DNA of 64,000 bases from Gracilaria gracilis (Eukaryota; Rhodophyta; Florideophyceae; Gracilariales; Gracilariaceae): positions 62,001 through 126,000 of the forward strand of contig JARGSG010000125.1 in the NCBI GenBank assembly GCA_030374805.1. The letters run 5' to 3'. The notes beneath the pieces were generated by a model. That model searched no databases. It was given only the letters and a program-made list of their open reading frames with translations, and was not told where the DNA came from. Of this stretch, positions 52,327 through 63,771 are shown in pieces; positions within the stretch are counted from its first letter, which is position 1; the number at the start of each line of letters is the position of its first letter. Both the position numbers and the translations under genes were made by a program.

Positions 52327-53117
52327 TGAAGTGCAACGCCCTCCTTGAGGGATTCCCGTGACTTAGTTATTTCCGACATGTCGGCTGGGTTAATTATGAC
52401 TACATACGATGGCCACGTTGCTGGATGGGACACGTGGGACACGGCAGAGTCCAGGAGGTTGGCACAGCATGGCTGGTAATTCTGCACCCTTTATGGGGGT
52501 ATTCTAGATTATTATGGTACTTGCCGTACAGTACGGGAGGCGAGCTACACTACTTAGTGCGCCGGCAACTCTCCCGTCGCACCCAGTAAACCTCCCCCAA
52601 CCAGGGTTTTGGCTCTAGACTGCTTCGCCTTCGGCGGTACTCAACTCCTCCTTGGAGGGATATCCCGTAGCCTACGGACTGTCTATCCTCCCTGCATTCC
52701 CTAAACGAACCCACTATTGGGAGTATTTACCAATCGCTGTCGCGTTCGCCCTTGTATAAGGTTTCCACCGGCTTTGCCGTATCCTTAACGACATCTTGTG
52801 GACTCCCCTTTTTCTTTTCTTTCCCTTTTTCCCCTTGCTTTTGGGTGGTTACTCCGCCACTCGCAGCCTGTGCTGACACCGCGTCGCACTCGCCACACTG
52901 TGGACACTTCGCCTCCTTGGTGGATAACACACACACGCCGCTCACGCGGAATACCTTCTTGTCTCACCTTCCTATGCTCGTCGTGAAGGGTGACCTCGGC
53001 CTTACACCCCGACTTAGTCTTGTCATCCCTGGAAGGGTTCTGCTTGCTGTGCTACCTCGTGTGAAGAAGATCCCGAACTTCTTCGTGGTTCTTTCCCCAT
53101 TGGGGCAGTGCACTACA
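52327..53117 (+). repeat. Element 2 5' LTR
   Basis: 791 bp, TGAAGTGCAACGC ... GTGCACTACA. ORFs read inside it (both strands) occur in both LTRs and are not considered genes. Confidence 0.92.
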
Positions 53118-53120
53118 AAC

Positions 53121-53136
53121 TGGTCTCCCGACCTAG
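53121..53136 (+). other. Element 2 primer-binding site (candidate)
   Basis: TGGTCTCCCGACCTAG, 3 nt after the LTR, starts with TGG as expected for pairing with a tRNA CCA end. The tRNA identity cannot be named. Confidence 0.5.
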
Positions 53137-53227
53137 AAGATTGTTGGTGTGTTGCTTTCCCTCTTTGAGGTGACTTATCTACTTTTCTGGAAGATTCCGT
53201 GTTTCTCCCGTTGAACGCTTCTTACCG

Positions 53228-55399
53228 ATGTCTCGGAAGCCACCTCGTGCGGAGCCGGCAGTTACCCGCAGCCGCTCCCACGATGGTGGGGATGTTCCCG
53301 CTGATCGGGTGATTTCCAACATCCCGATTCGGGCTGGTTCAACCCTCGCCGCGAAGGTTTCCTCTCGGACTTCGAGCCGACACCGGGAACCCCGGGACCT
53401 TCCGTTGCCTCCGTTGGCCAACTCCAGAGACGAAGCTGGCCCGGCTCCGGCCGTTGCTGGTGCACCGCCTGTGCCCCAATCAACTTCCGCTGCCGCGGCA
53501 ATACAGCCCCGTCAGGAGGTCGCCAACACCTCCCAGGGGACTTCCCTGGAGGACCAGGTACGCACCTTGCGTGCCGCCCATAATGCCCTTGTAGGGGAGT
53601 TTCGAGCCCTCCGTGAGGTGGTCGAGAGTACCTCTGCAGAGGATGTTGCTGAAGACCTCCGCGTACTGCGGTCTGATGTCAACAAAATGTTGGAGTGTTT
53701 GGGTTTGCCCACCGCCTTCGTTGAAGGGATTGAGGAGCGATTCAATCGCGTCCGCGCCCGTCTGGAGACGTTGGAGCAAACCATAATAATGGATAAAGAC
53801 TCTCCGGATGATCCGGTTGTTGCCGTGTCACAACGCGACCAGCGCGCTAGAACAGGCAAACGCCGCCGTAGGCGAAATTCCAAACGCTACAACGATCATT
53901 CGGATACACCGACCTCGTCGGATTCCAACCCGAGTCACTCGGATGGGTCTACTTCTTCAGACTCCGAGTCGGAGGATGGTCGCCGCGGGCGTTCTTCCCG
54001 CTCAAAGCAGTCTTCTGCCTCCGAGGGGGCGATCCGCTCCCGTACGAAGGGTAGAAGACACTCCGGACTCCGGGAATTGAAACCTACGAATAGGATGTAT
54101 CGCAAGTTACTTTCGTACCGATACTATCGGTTGGAAGACTCCTCTCTGGAGCGTACACCTCGTGGAACGGGAAGAGTGAAGGATTGTATCAAGCGAATGC
54201 AGCTCTCACTCCGAAACCAGACTTTTTCTGGAGACGACCCAATCCTGGTGTTAGATTTTCTTGCCCGCTTTGTCGCGGAAGCCGATATACTCGGGATGAA
54301 CGAAGGACAAGCCTACGTGGCGCTGCCGTACTTTTTACGGGGGGTGGCCGAAGACCAGTATCACTCTGTAAGAGGTTCCACCAGAGCCTCCGAAGGAGGG
54401 GTGACGTGCTGGCCCGAAGCCGTCCAATAACTCTTGAGGTCATACGCGACAAATGACGCCATTCAGTCCGCGATCCTCGCTTTGAGGGATACACGTCAGC
54501 GCCCCGACGAGGTTGAAAACGATTATTCGGTACGCCTTAACAAGGCTTTCCACCGCTGTGGTAATGTCTACCCCGCTGGGGAACGTTGTGCGATGTTCAT
54601 CGATGGGCTGAGCCCAGCCATCAAGTCACTCGTTGCCCGACGTCGGGAGGACAAGCCGAGGATTACCTACCTTGAGTTGGTCCAAGCCGCACGTGCGGAG
54701 GGTGATGCAGTACGTGCTCAGGTTCCTCATTCGAGGTCGAAGTCCGCGAAAGCGCTGGTGATGGAGGACCGCTCCCCGTCGCTCTCGCTGGTAGCGGCTG
54801 AACACCCTCAACAGGGATATGACAACGTGCAGTTGGCGCACGGCGAAGTCCTCTCCGTACCGACTACGGAACTCCCGTCAACGACGGAGACCACGTTCGA
54901 TACAGTGCTGGCAGACCCAGCGCTGTACGCGGACAACCGTCGTGTGACGGCGCCTTCAATCCCATATTCGAATGGAGGTACCCGTTTTCAACGGCCTGGG
55001 TGGAGGGACCCACGCCCTGTCGTTCGTTTCACCGGTATTCGGAAGGATAACCTGCAAGCAGGACTGTTGCGACTGATATGTCACCTGTGCTACACGCACG
55101 GTCACACATCGCCACAGTGCCTCCTCTCACTGAGGGAAATGGCTAAAGTAGTGTCGAACTACGAAGCCCTGACCCCAGAGGAGAAGCGCACAGTGCCCAT
55201 CGCATCGTACTTGCGCGCGAAGTTGGACCTTTCGCATGCTCTCCCGCCTGCGCGGTCCGCGCCGATGAAGTCGGTTGCCCCCGCCCAGCAGGCGTACGTT
55301 CTAAACACCACTCACGTGGAAAACCCACAGCGAGGAATCCAAGCCCTCGTTGTGGAGGAGCCTGAGCAGCCGCCGCAGGCGGATGCCCAGGAAAACTAA
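53228..55399 (+). pseudogene. Element 2 gag with one in-frame stop
   Basis: One frame of 724 codons with a single TAA at 54428-54430. The N-terminal 330 residues are Ser/Arg/Pro-rich with a coiled-coil stretch (LEDQVRTLRAAHNALVGEF) and an SR-like region. A capsid-type helical domain spans the stop (QTFSGDDPILVLDFLARF; YATNDAIQSAILALRDTR; NDYSVRLNKAFHRCG). Near the end CHLCYTHGHTSPQC is a canonical C-x2-C-x4-H-x4-C zinc knuckle. The frame ends in TAATG: the gag stop overlaps the protease-pol ATG by one base. Confidence 0.85.
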
Positions 55400-58300
55400 T
55401 GAAGGGAGTCTCCCGTCAGGGAGAGGCGCCCTCAGAGTCGAGGTTGAGGACGCCCGACGCGTCGTTGCCTCGCTCCCCGGTGAAGATCCTGTCAAGGAGT
55501 GACACCGCTGACGCGGATTCAGAACACTTGGGTGTTCTGCGTCGACCGTGGATACGGGTAAAGAATAACCGGATCCCGGATAGAATCATGGTCATGGCCA
55601 AGCGAAACTATAAAGTTTACGCTGATCTCGGCCTCAACCCCCAGTTTCTGGTAAGATTTCTAACTGTTCTGGACACAGGTGCTGGCCCGAACTTCGTCGT
55701 AGAGTCCGTATTGCCCCCGCTGGTGCGGTCTCGTATCCGCTCCGAAGCGGTCCCGAACGTCGCTGACGCGGATAACAACCCGTTATCAAAGGTGGGAACC
55801 GTCGACTTGGTCGTCCGGTTGGGCACCTCTATGGTGAAGCTCGACTTTGTCGTTTGCCGTTCGTTGGCTGCGCCAGTTATACTGGGATGCGATTACTGCG
55901 ACAGGTTTGTCGAAGCAATCTGGCCCCGCCTCAGGCGTGTAGAACTCGACGACGGATCATCGGTACCGATTGTCCGTCGACCGCTTAAACGCGCTTCACA
56001 GAAGCAGGTTCCGCTGCCTGCTGCGCAGGAACCATCGCCCGACACGCGGGAGTCCACGAAGCTCCGCGTTGCCGCGTCGGTTACTATACCGCCGGAGTCC
56101 CAGGTTATGGTGAAGGTCAACTCCCGTCAACACGGCATTCGGGTCGTACAGCCCCTTTCCTCGTTGAACGAGAAGTGTCGACTCGCCGTTGCAAACGGAA
56201 TTGTGCAGGTGCACCCGGATACTCCGTTTCGAATCTTGGTTGCCAACCTTGGCACCAAGCCCCGGTATCTGGTAAAGAACCAAGCGATTGGATCAGTCAC
56301 CCCGCACCCGCTCGCGATGCTCCCGACGCGGATGACTGCTGCCGATGTTCTCGGATTGGTTACCTCCAAGGAGGGAGACAGTTCAGAGAACCCCGACGTT
56401 TCGTCTAAGGGGGGGGGAGGACACCGCCGTTTCAACGGAGAAGTCGCCGAATGATTCGGATTTGCAACCTGTTTCCGACACAGGACAGCGTCGTCCCACA
56501 AGCTACGACCGGCTTGACCCGGTGAAGGCTCTCGAAGAGCTGGACCTCGGTCATGTACCGAATTCGCACCGCGATCGACTCCGTAAAATGCTACGGGAAT
56601 TTACCACTATGTGGGATGGCTCTCTTGGAGAGATTTCTGCGACGGAACACCGTATCGACTTGTTGCCGAACGCGCGTCCGGTTGCGCAACCCCCGTACAG
56701 GGCAGGACCGAAAGCTCGGGAGGAGGAGTAGTTCCAAGTGGACAAGATGCTCCGCGCCGGGGTGATTGAACCCGCTCAGTCACCCTGGGCTTCTCCAGTT
56801 GTACTGGCATTGAAGGCTGACGGCACGTGGCGATTTTGTATCGACTACCACCGGCTCAACGCCGTAACTGTACGGGACAGCTACCCCATACCGCGTGTGG
56901 AAGAGTGCATTGACTCGCTTGGCGATGCGACCGTGTTCACGGCGTTGGATGCCAATTGGGGATATTGGCAAGTACCTGTAAGGGAAGAGGACCGCGACAA
57001 GACAGCGTTTGTCTGTCACTCTGGGTCCTACCGCTTCAGGCGGATGCCGTTTGGTTTAACCAACGCCCCCGCTACGTTTCAACGAGCGGTCGATATCCTG
57101 CTCAACAGGTTCAAGTGGCGGTCGTGTTTGGTATATCTGGATGACATCATCGTCTTCTCAGATAACCTCGACGACCACTTCACCCACGTGCGGGAAGTCC
57201 TAACCGTGTTACGGGATGCTGGTATTACCCTCAAGCTGAGGAAGTGTGAGTCCTTTACAGATACAAGTATCTGGGACACGTAATTCGTCCTGGACGGCTG
57301 TCGATCGAGGAAGCTCGCGTCAAATCCCTCGTTGAGGCAAAGCAACCCCGTACTCAGACGGAACTCCGGTCCTTTCTGGGGATATTCAACGTCTATCGAC
57401 GGTTCATTCCGAACTTTTCGGACATCGCGGCGCCGCTTAACGCGCTACTGCGTAAAGGACAGGCACCGAAACTGGAACCCTTAACGCCCGCGCAAGCGGA
57501 TGCGTTCAACTCCTTAAAGGAGGCTGTCACGTCAGCACCGATCCTATCGTTACCCAAATTGGGATTGCCGTACTCCATGGATACGGACTCGAGCGACTAC
57601 CAAGTCGGTTGCGCTCTTTTCCAAACCACCCCAGAGGGGGAACGGAAGCCAATTGGTTATTGGTCTCGTTCGCTGAACGTTCACGAACGGAACTACTCTG
57701 TATCAGAAAAAGAGTGTCTCGCCGTTGTGTGGGCGCTTTCCACTCTCCGCCCCTATCTTATGGGTGTTCACTTTACCGTATACACGGATCATTCCTCATT
57801 GAGGTGGTTGATGAATATCTCCGATCCATCGGGCCGCCTTATGCGGTGGAGACTCCGCTTAGCGGAATACGACTTCACAGTCATATATAAGAAGGGAGCC
57901 TTGAACACTCAGGCTGATGCGCTTTCGTGTCTACCCACGAGTAGGGAAGCCCTCGAAACCGAAGATGATGAAATCCCGTGCTTCGTCGTGGACGGAATAG
58001 AACCGGAAGATCCGGATTGGCCGGAAGGTCCGGATATGGATGCTGACTTTGACGAACTTCTCGCCTCTGGCGAGGGTGCCACTGAGAAACCCCCACCGGG
58101 GAATTTTGTTCCCATTACTCCAGAAGAACTGGTAAGAGAGCAGTTCGGAGACCCCTTTTGTGTAGGGATACGCGCCCATCTTAACGGTGGTGCAGTACTC
58201 CCTTTCGAAGTGAACGACCGAGGATACCTCATAAGGACAGTTGAGGCAAACCCACAAGTCGTGGTTCCGCATTCCTTTCAGTCGCGGGTGTTGCATTTAA

Positions 58301-60771
58301 CCCACTACCCGAACATCGGTGGTCACGCCGGAGGCCGGAAGCTTTATCTCACCCTAAGAAGGGACTTTTACTGGCCCGCCATGGCGGTGGATTACTACGC
58401 CACGGTACGCTTCTGTACAGAATGTGCAAAAAACCGAGTTAAACTTCGGAAGAACAGCAAGGCACTGAAGCTTTTCCCCGCCAGGGCACCGCTTGAGTTT
58501 GTCGCGATCGACATTCTCGGACCACTCCTCACAACGAGGCGGGGCAACAAGTTTTTACTTGTCATCACCAACCGCTTCTCGAAGCTGGTTCGGACAGTCC
58601 CTCTTCGGAGGATATCCGCCTTCACGGTGGCTAACGCGTTCGCTACCCATTGGGTATTTGCGTATGGACCTCCAGTGGAGTTGTTATCCGACAACGGAAA
58701 GCAGTTTGTGCCCAGGTTCTTCCAGGATGTGTGTCGCATCCTGGATGTAAAGAACCTGTTCACAACTACTTATCATCCCCAATGTAATGGGCAAGTCGAA
58801 CGGTTTAACCGGACAATGCTCGCATCTCTGCGTTCGTACGTTGCTGACCACCCAAAGACTTGGGATCTGTACACTGATGCGATTACCTTCGCCTACAACA
58901 CTCAGGTTCACCGGACTACCAGGGTATCGCCATTTGAGTTGGTACTATCCCGTTCGGCCCCGCCTGTAGCGTTGGAACCGCAATCTACGCTTGGAACCTT
59001 CCCATCCGTGGGCGACTACGGTAACAATTGGAAACAATGGCTAACCAAGTTGGTTCCCGCTACGCGGAAGTCTATCGAACGTGCCCAGGCCGCTTACAAG
59101 CGTGATTTTGACAACCGCTTACGGCGTCCTGACACTCCGCCAATCGCGGTTGGTAACTACATCTATGTACGAAAGGACTATAACCCGGAACGGGAATGGC
59201 GTCACAAACTCTCGCCAGTGGAGGACGGCCCCTTCCGGGTGATCTCTACAACTACCGACACTGTTGTGGTGAAGATGGGAGATACGCACGAGCGGTTATC
59301 CCGCGATCGCGTTTTCCTGGCCCCTCCACCCTCGTCGGAGATAGTACTGGACAGTAATTCCGTTTCTACGGGTACAGCAATACCGGACAATCCGGGAACA
59401 TCTGTGGTCGAACGACCTTCAGTTCTACCACACCCCACCCGGGGCCTCTTAGATATTCCGATGTTATCGGAAACGCCGGCACAGCCGGAACACTCAGGCT
59501 TACATGGCTCAATGCCTTCTTCTTCTACCGCCCATAGTAGGATTACCACCCGCCAAGCGGGACCCCCAACGCACCCCCCCCTTGATCCGTCTAAGGAGGA
59601 GGAGGAAAACAGCTGCTCCGATAGAGATCTTTCGCCGTCGCAACGGAATTCACGCCGTGAAGCACGGGAAGGTGCCGCAGGATCGCTGCCGCTCTCGCGG
59701 AACGACAGTCGAGCTGCAGTGCCAAGCCCCCCTCAGGGTGTGTCGTCCCCGAGCGTCGACGAACCCTCCTTGGAGGCAGTTGAACCTGCATCGCAGTTGC
59801 CGCAGCACCTGGAGAACACCACCCCTTCGGGGAACGTTCGTAAGCACCTGTCAGTGGCGCCCTCCGGACGGGAGGACGCTGTGGCAGAAGAACCCAGCAC
59901 TGGGAATGCAACACCTCGTGGCGAGGCAACTACCCCCATGCAGGGCAAGGCGCGCTTGCGCAGTCGCACTCCGAGCGTCTCGGTAGAACCTGGCACTCCC
60001 AGCACGACACCGGCCGCTCCGGAGTTGGCACCCGTCTACGACGGCACACTACGCCCGACCAAGTCGAAACCTCCCAAAGTAGCGGGCACAGCGCCGGCTG
60101 TACACGCCCCACACGGGAAGAGTGCTGTACACGCCCCACACGGGACCAGCACAGCACACACCGGCTTACCGGAAATAGCCACCGCACGCGGGGTGCCACG
60201 CCAGCAGGGCACGGTGCAGCCGTTGAAGGGTCCACGCGCCAGGAAGGCGGATTGGACTAGGGCAAATTCTAGCCAACCATTGTTGGAGTCACGTGCCCGT
60301 ACGCGGCAGAACGCACCGCACGCGCCCCTTTCCGCTGAGCGCGGAGCACCCCCGCCGGGGGATACGACGACAACGTCATCGCCAAGGCGGATCAACCCAC
60401 GCAGACTTGCAATACGGGAGGACTACCACCCAAGTGGGATACCAGCACCCTGTAGGGACGGCACCGATACCACCTTGGTGGGCCCCGACACCCTCTTGAG
60501 GGACATTTTCCCCCATGAAGGGACCGCTCCACGCGAAGTGACGACAACACGGCAAGGCCGGGAAGTGTACGTGCAGGAGTACGTCGTCGACCGAGTAATC
60601 GGGCATTCCTACGACGGGAACGGCGACCTGCTCTACCGCGTCCGTTGGTACGGCTATGGCCCCGAAGGGGATACAGAGGAACCGATCGAACACTCCCCCG
60701 ATCACGGGTCGTACAGTATCACCGGCGCGCCGGCACCGCACTACCAGGAACGCTGGAAAGAGCCCAAGTAA
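55399..60771 (+). pseudogene. Element 2 pol (PR-RT-RH-IN-chromodomain), interrupted
   Basis: 55399-about 56410: protease region with VLDTGAGPNFVVES. A frame change at the G run 56409-56417 leads to the RT frame, which has a TAG at 56729-56731. RT shows FCIDYHRLNAVT, MPFGLTNAP and the catalytic LVYLDDIIVFS. A second frame change near 57262-57268 leads into the open frame to 60771. That frame holds the RT thumb (YLGHVIRPGRLS), RNase H (MDTDSSDYQVGCALF; VYTDHSSLRWL), the integrase zinc domain (H-x3-GGHAGG...CTECAKNRV) and the core (AIDILGPL, LSDNGKQF, NGQVERFNR). A 400-residue Pro/Ser/Thr-rich linker and a chromodomain (VDRVIGHSYDG...LYRVRWYGYG) complete it. Integrase motifs are intact. Confidence 0.88.
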
Positions 60772-60923
60772 GATAATTGGTAACCGTCCAGGACTGGAGA
60801 AAAGAAGGAAGACCGAATAGAAGTATAATTGAAGAAGGACCGTCGAGGACGGGAAGTTTACGTTGTGTTCATCATGTTGTCATGGAAAAGCCGGTCGAAC
60901 CGGAAGACAACCCGGGACGGGCA
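60772..60923. other. Gap between the converging pol and antisense ORF ends
   Basis: 152 bp; the two ORFs converge here. No terminator signal is identified. Confidence 0.5.
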
Positions 60924-62471
60924 CTAGTGGTTCGAGCTGCTACCCCCACTAGGTGGAGCACCCCCGCCGAGGCGGTTCGCCAGGGCATCCGCCATTTCGA
61001 CGACATCACCCGAAGCTTCGGTGGCGCTGAGGCCTGCACCACGCAGGAAGCGAGCAATGATCTCGTGCTCATTCAGCGGCCCAGAACTGGGATTGCCTGA
61101 TCCAGCGCTCGCCGAAGGCGGAGGAGGACCATCCTCTTGTTCCGTCGTCACCGCCGCAGCGGACTGCTTCGTATTGGGATCAGCGGGAGTATTCGAACCC
61201 GGCTCCGCCGGAGCGTTACCAACTTGGTTGTCATTCCCGACCGCGTCGGCTTCGTTACCGTCGTCTTCGACCATCTCGCCCGATGCATCGGGGTCTTTAT
61301 CCACCATTGGATCGCCCCCGCTGTAAGCGTGATAATAATCGTCCGAGTCGACGTACCCTTGCGGGTGGTCGCTGGGGATTTCACGCAGGGCAGCCCGGAA
61401 TTCTTCCGCTTGCTCGCGGCTGATTTCCTGGTAGTCCCACGGGTCGAAATACACGAGGGCGCCCGCGAGCGGGGTATTGCGCCCGAGTCCGGGACCGGAA
61501 CCGCCACTACCGCCGTCTCGACGGCCACTCTGTTCGATGGGAACCTCGTCCCACTGAACGTTCTCGATGTAATCGAGTAGCCCCAGCATTTCTTCCTCGT
61601 TGGCAGTACCCCCAAGGGGGATTCGCAAGTCCAGGCTGCGGATGGCTGCCCGCATGCGAGGTTGTACGTACCAAAGCTGATACTGATCGTAGGCCTCAGT
61701 GAGGACGTATGCCGCGAAGCGGGTAGCCCACTCGGTCACCACAACCGACCATAGCCCCGACCGGGGAGCCGTGAGGAAAAACGACCCCATATAGGTGAAG
61801 ACCGGGGGCAGTTCAACATAACACCCCCGGCACGCCTCCAGGGAGGACCACCACTCTGGGAGCGGGACGTACCGACCACGTCGGTGGGGTGCAGCGATGC
61901 GCTCTACCTCCACGTTTTGGTATGGAACGAAGAACCCGAATCGGGAGCGCCAACGCCGTTCATAACGGATGAAGTTCTGAAGGACGTTCGACCGGGACGC
62001 CCGGGGAAGGTAGCGAAACTCAGCCCGAAGTATCGGTCGCTCCCAGCACATGGCTGTTTGCCGCGCTGCGGGAAAGTTCCTCCATGCGAAGGTTTCTAAC
62101 GCCGCGAGGCGGTCGCAGTATGTCATCTCTCCGCGTGTGCGGTAAAACGCGACATCAAAGTCGTACCCCGCGGGGATCGGGAACTCGAATGGAGCCCGGC
62201 GAAGCCGTTGGTAACCGAGCATGACGAGCGCCGCGTGTGCGCCAGCCACCGATTGTCTGCCGTCACGACGGATATGATGGGTAGGAATCGCTATGCGGTT
62301 CCTCCAATCCCACGACCCCGGGACGTCGGCGGGTAGGTCCCTCGGAAGGGTGTTGGTCTCATCAGCGTACGCCATGACCAATGCCTCATTGAGGACTGCC
62401 AATGGATGATACCAGTGCGCGCGCCTCAAGTTGAGGGCGTGGGACCGATTGTTTGGATTCAACCCCACCAT
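60924..62471 (-). CDS. Antisense ORF inside Element 2, unknown 515-aa protein
   Basis: ATG 62471, open for 515 codons opposite to gag-pol. The N-terminal 330 residues look globular and unusually rich in Trp, Tyr, Arg and Phe (HWYHPLAVLNEALVMAYAD; CWERPILRAEFRYLP; FIRYERRWRSRFGFFVPY; YDQYQLWYVQPRMRAAIRSL). The C-terminal 180 residues are Gly/Asp/Pro/Ser-rich and acidic, ending with a helical HEIIARFLRGAGLSATEA segment. I recognise no family; a gag- or coat-like role is conceivable, but nothing proves it. It is intact while gag and pol are broken. A shorter in-frame ORF lies just upstream beyond one TAG. Confidence 0.6.
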   Translation of the reverse strand: MVGLNPNNRSHALNLRRAHWYHPLAVLNEALVMAYADETNTLPRDLPADVPGSWDWRNRIAIPTHHIRRDGRQSVAGAHAALVMLGYQRLRRAPFEFPIPAGYDFDVAFYRTRGEMTYCDRLAALETFAWRNFPAARQTAMCWERPILRAEFRYLPRASRSNVLQNFIRYERRWRSRFGFFVPYQNVEVERIAAPHRRGRYVPLPEWWSSLEACRGCYVELPPVFTYMGSFFLTAPRSGLWSVVVTEWATRFAAYVLTEAYDQYQLWYVQPRMRAAIRSLDLRIPLGGTANEEEMLGLLDYIENVQWDEVPIEQSGRRDGGSGGSGPGLGRNTPLAGALVYFDPWDYQEISREQAEEFRAALREIPSDHPQGYVDSDDYYHAYSGGDPMVDKDPDASGEMVEDDGNEADAVGNDNQVGNAPAEPGSNTPADPNTKQSAAAVTTEQEDGPPPPSASAGSGNPSSGPLNEHEIIARFLRGAGLSATEASGDVVEMADALANRLGGGAPPSGGSSSNH

Positions 62472-62486
62472 GGTATCGTAATGCGG

Positions 62487-62732
62487 CTACACGCGCAGCG
62501 GCCTGCCGCCTGGTATGACTCCCCCCATCGGGTGAGGCGCTAGAAGGCCTGCCCCCGCAACGGGTTGGTTAGACGGCTGAGCCGTGGGCTGCGTCGTCAG
62601 GAGCGCCCCTGCTTGCGCAGGTTGGTTGCCGCCTTGCCGGAGTTGTTGGTTGGTGTTGCCCTGTGGCAGGGAAACGGACTGAAAGCCCGTGAAGTATCCC
62701 TGCGGAGGGTGGTTCGGTTGCTGACCGGACAT
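62487..62732 (-). CDS. Short antisense ORF in frame with the 515-aa ORF, separated by one TAG
   Basis: 81 aa from ATG 62732, Gln/Pro/Gly/Asn-rich (GQQPNHPPQGYFTGF). It ends in TAG at 62489-62487; the next five codons are open and lead to the ATG of the 515-aa ORF in the same frame. The two may be one gene of about 600 codons with a nonsense mutation, a readthrough stop, or independent ORFs. Confidence 0.45.
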   Translation of the reverse strand: MSGQQPNHPPQGYFTGFQSVSLPQGNTNQQLRQGGNQPAQAGALLTTQPTAQPSNQPVAGAGLLAPHPMGGVIPGGRPLRV

Positions 62733-62960
62733 TTCGGTGATGGTTAAGTCGATAACCGGCGTAGCCGGGGAAGTTGAGTGCGCTGGTGAGGCTCGGGGAA
62801 CGAGTTGTCGGAGGGATTAGCCTTGTGAAGGAGTATGCGCTGCGTAGGCAGGTGTGGTGTGCGCAGGGTCGAAGGGAATTGCCGGCGAGCCGGAGGAGGT
62901 CGTTTCTTTATAGCCTTGGTCCGCCATCGCGTCACTCGCGAAAAGCGTCGCGCCCTCGGC

Positions 62961-62974
62961 TAAGGAGGGGGATA
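62961..62974 (+). other. Element 2 polypurine tract
   Basis: TAAGGAGGGGGATA directly before the TG of the 3' LTR. Confidence 0.75.
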
Positions 62975-63771
62975 TGAAGTGCAACGCTTTCCTTGAGGGA
63001 TTCCCATGACTTAGTTATTTCCGACATGTCGGCTGGGTTAATTATGACTACATACGATGGCCACGTTGCTGGATGGGACACGTGGGACACGGCAGAGTCC
63101 AGGAGGTTGGCACAGCATGGCTGGTAATTCTGCACCCTTTATGGGGGTATTCTAGATTATTATGGTACTTGCCGTACAGTACGGGAGGCGAGCTACACTA
63201 CTTAGTGCGCCGGCAACTCTCCCGTCGCACCCAGTAAACCTCCCCCAACCAGGGTTTTTGGCTCTAGACTGCTTCGCCTTCGGCGGTACTCAACTCCTCC
63301 TTGGAGGGATATCCCGTAGCCTACGGACTGTCTATCCTCCCTGCATCCCCTAAACGAACCCACTATTGGGAGTATTTACCAATCGCTGTCGCGTTCGCCC
63401 TTGTATAAGGTTTCCACCGGCTTTGCCGTATCCTTAACGACATCTTGTGGACTCCCCTTTTTCTTTTCTTTTCTTTCCCTTTTTCCCCTTGCTTTTGGGT
63501 GGTTACTCCGCCACTCGCAGCCTGTGCTGACACCGCGTCGCACTCGCCACACTGTGGACACTTCGCCTCCTTGGTGGATAACACACACACGCCGCTCACG
63601 CGGAAGACCTTCTTGTCTCACCTTCCTACGCTCGTCGTGAAGGGTGACCTCGGCCTTACACCCCGACTTAGTCGTGTCATCCCTGGAAGAATTCTGCTTG
63701 CTGTGCTACCTCGTGTGAGGAAGATCCCGAACGTCTTCGTGGTTCTTTCCCCATTGGGGCATTGCACTACA
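62975..63771 (+). repeat. Element 2 3' LTR
   Basis: 797 bp. Compared with the 5' LTR it has an extra 5-bp unit in the TTTTC-type tract near 63463-63480, one extra T at 63256, and scattered substitutions. ATTGC duplication follows at 63772-63776. Confidence 0.92.

Larger units (their letters stand above)
52327..63771 (+). mobile_element. Element 2: Ty3/gypsy chromodomain LTR retrotransposon, 11.4 kb, decayed, with antisense ORF
   Basis: LTRs 52327-53117 and 62975-63771 (TG...CA) with ATTGC duplications at 52322-52326 and 63772-63776. A primer site follows the left LTR and a polypurine tract precedes the right one. Gag and pol run on the plus strand but are interrupted by two stops and two frameshifts. 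A 515-aa ORF preceded by a short one lies antisense between pol and the 3' LTR. The LTRs differ at roughly a dozen or more sites plus short indels, so this copy is older than Element 1. Confidence 0.92.

Noticed and set aside
52727-52967. ORFs inside the Element 2 LTRs (also 63363-63621)
   Set aside because: Duplicated because the LTR is duplicated; frames differ between the two LTRs through an indel, so no selection is visible.
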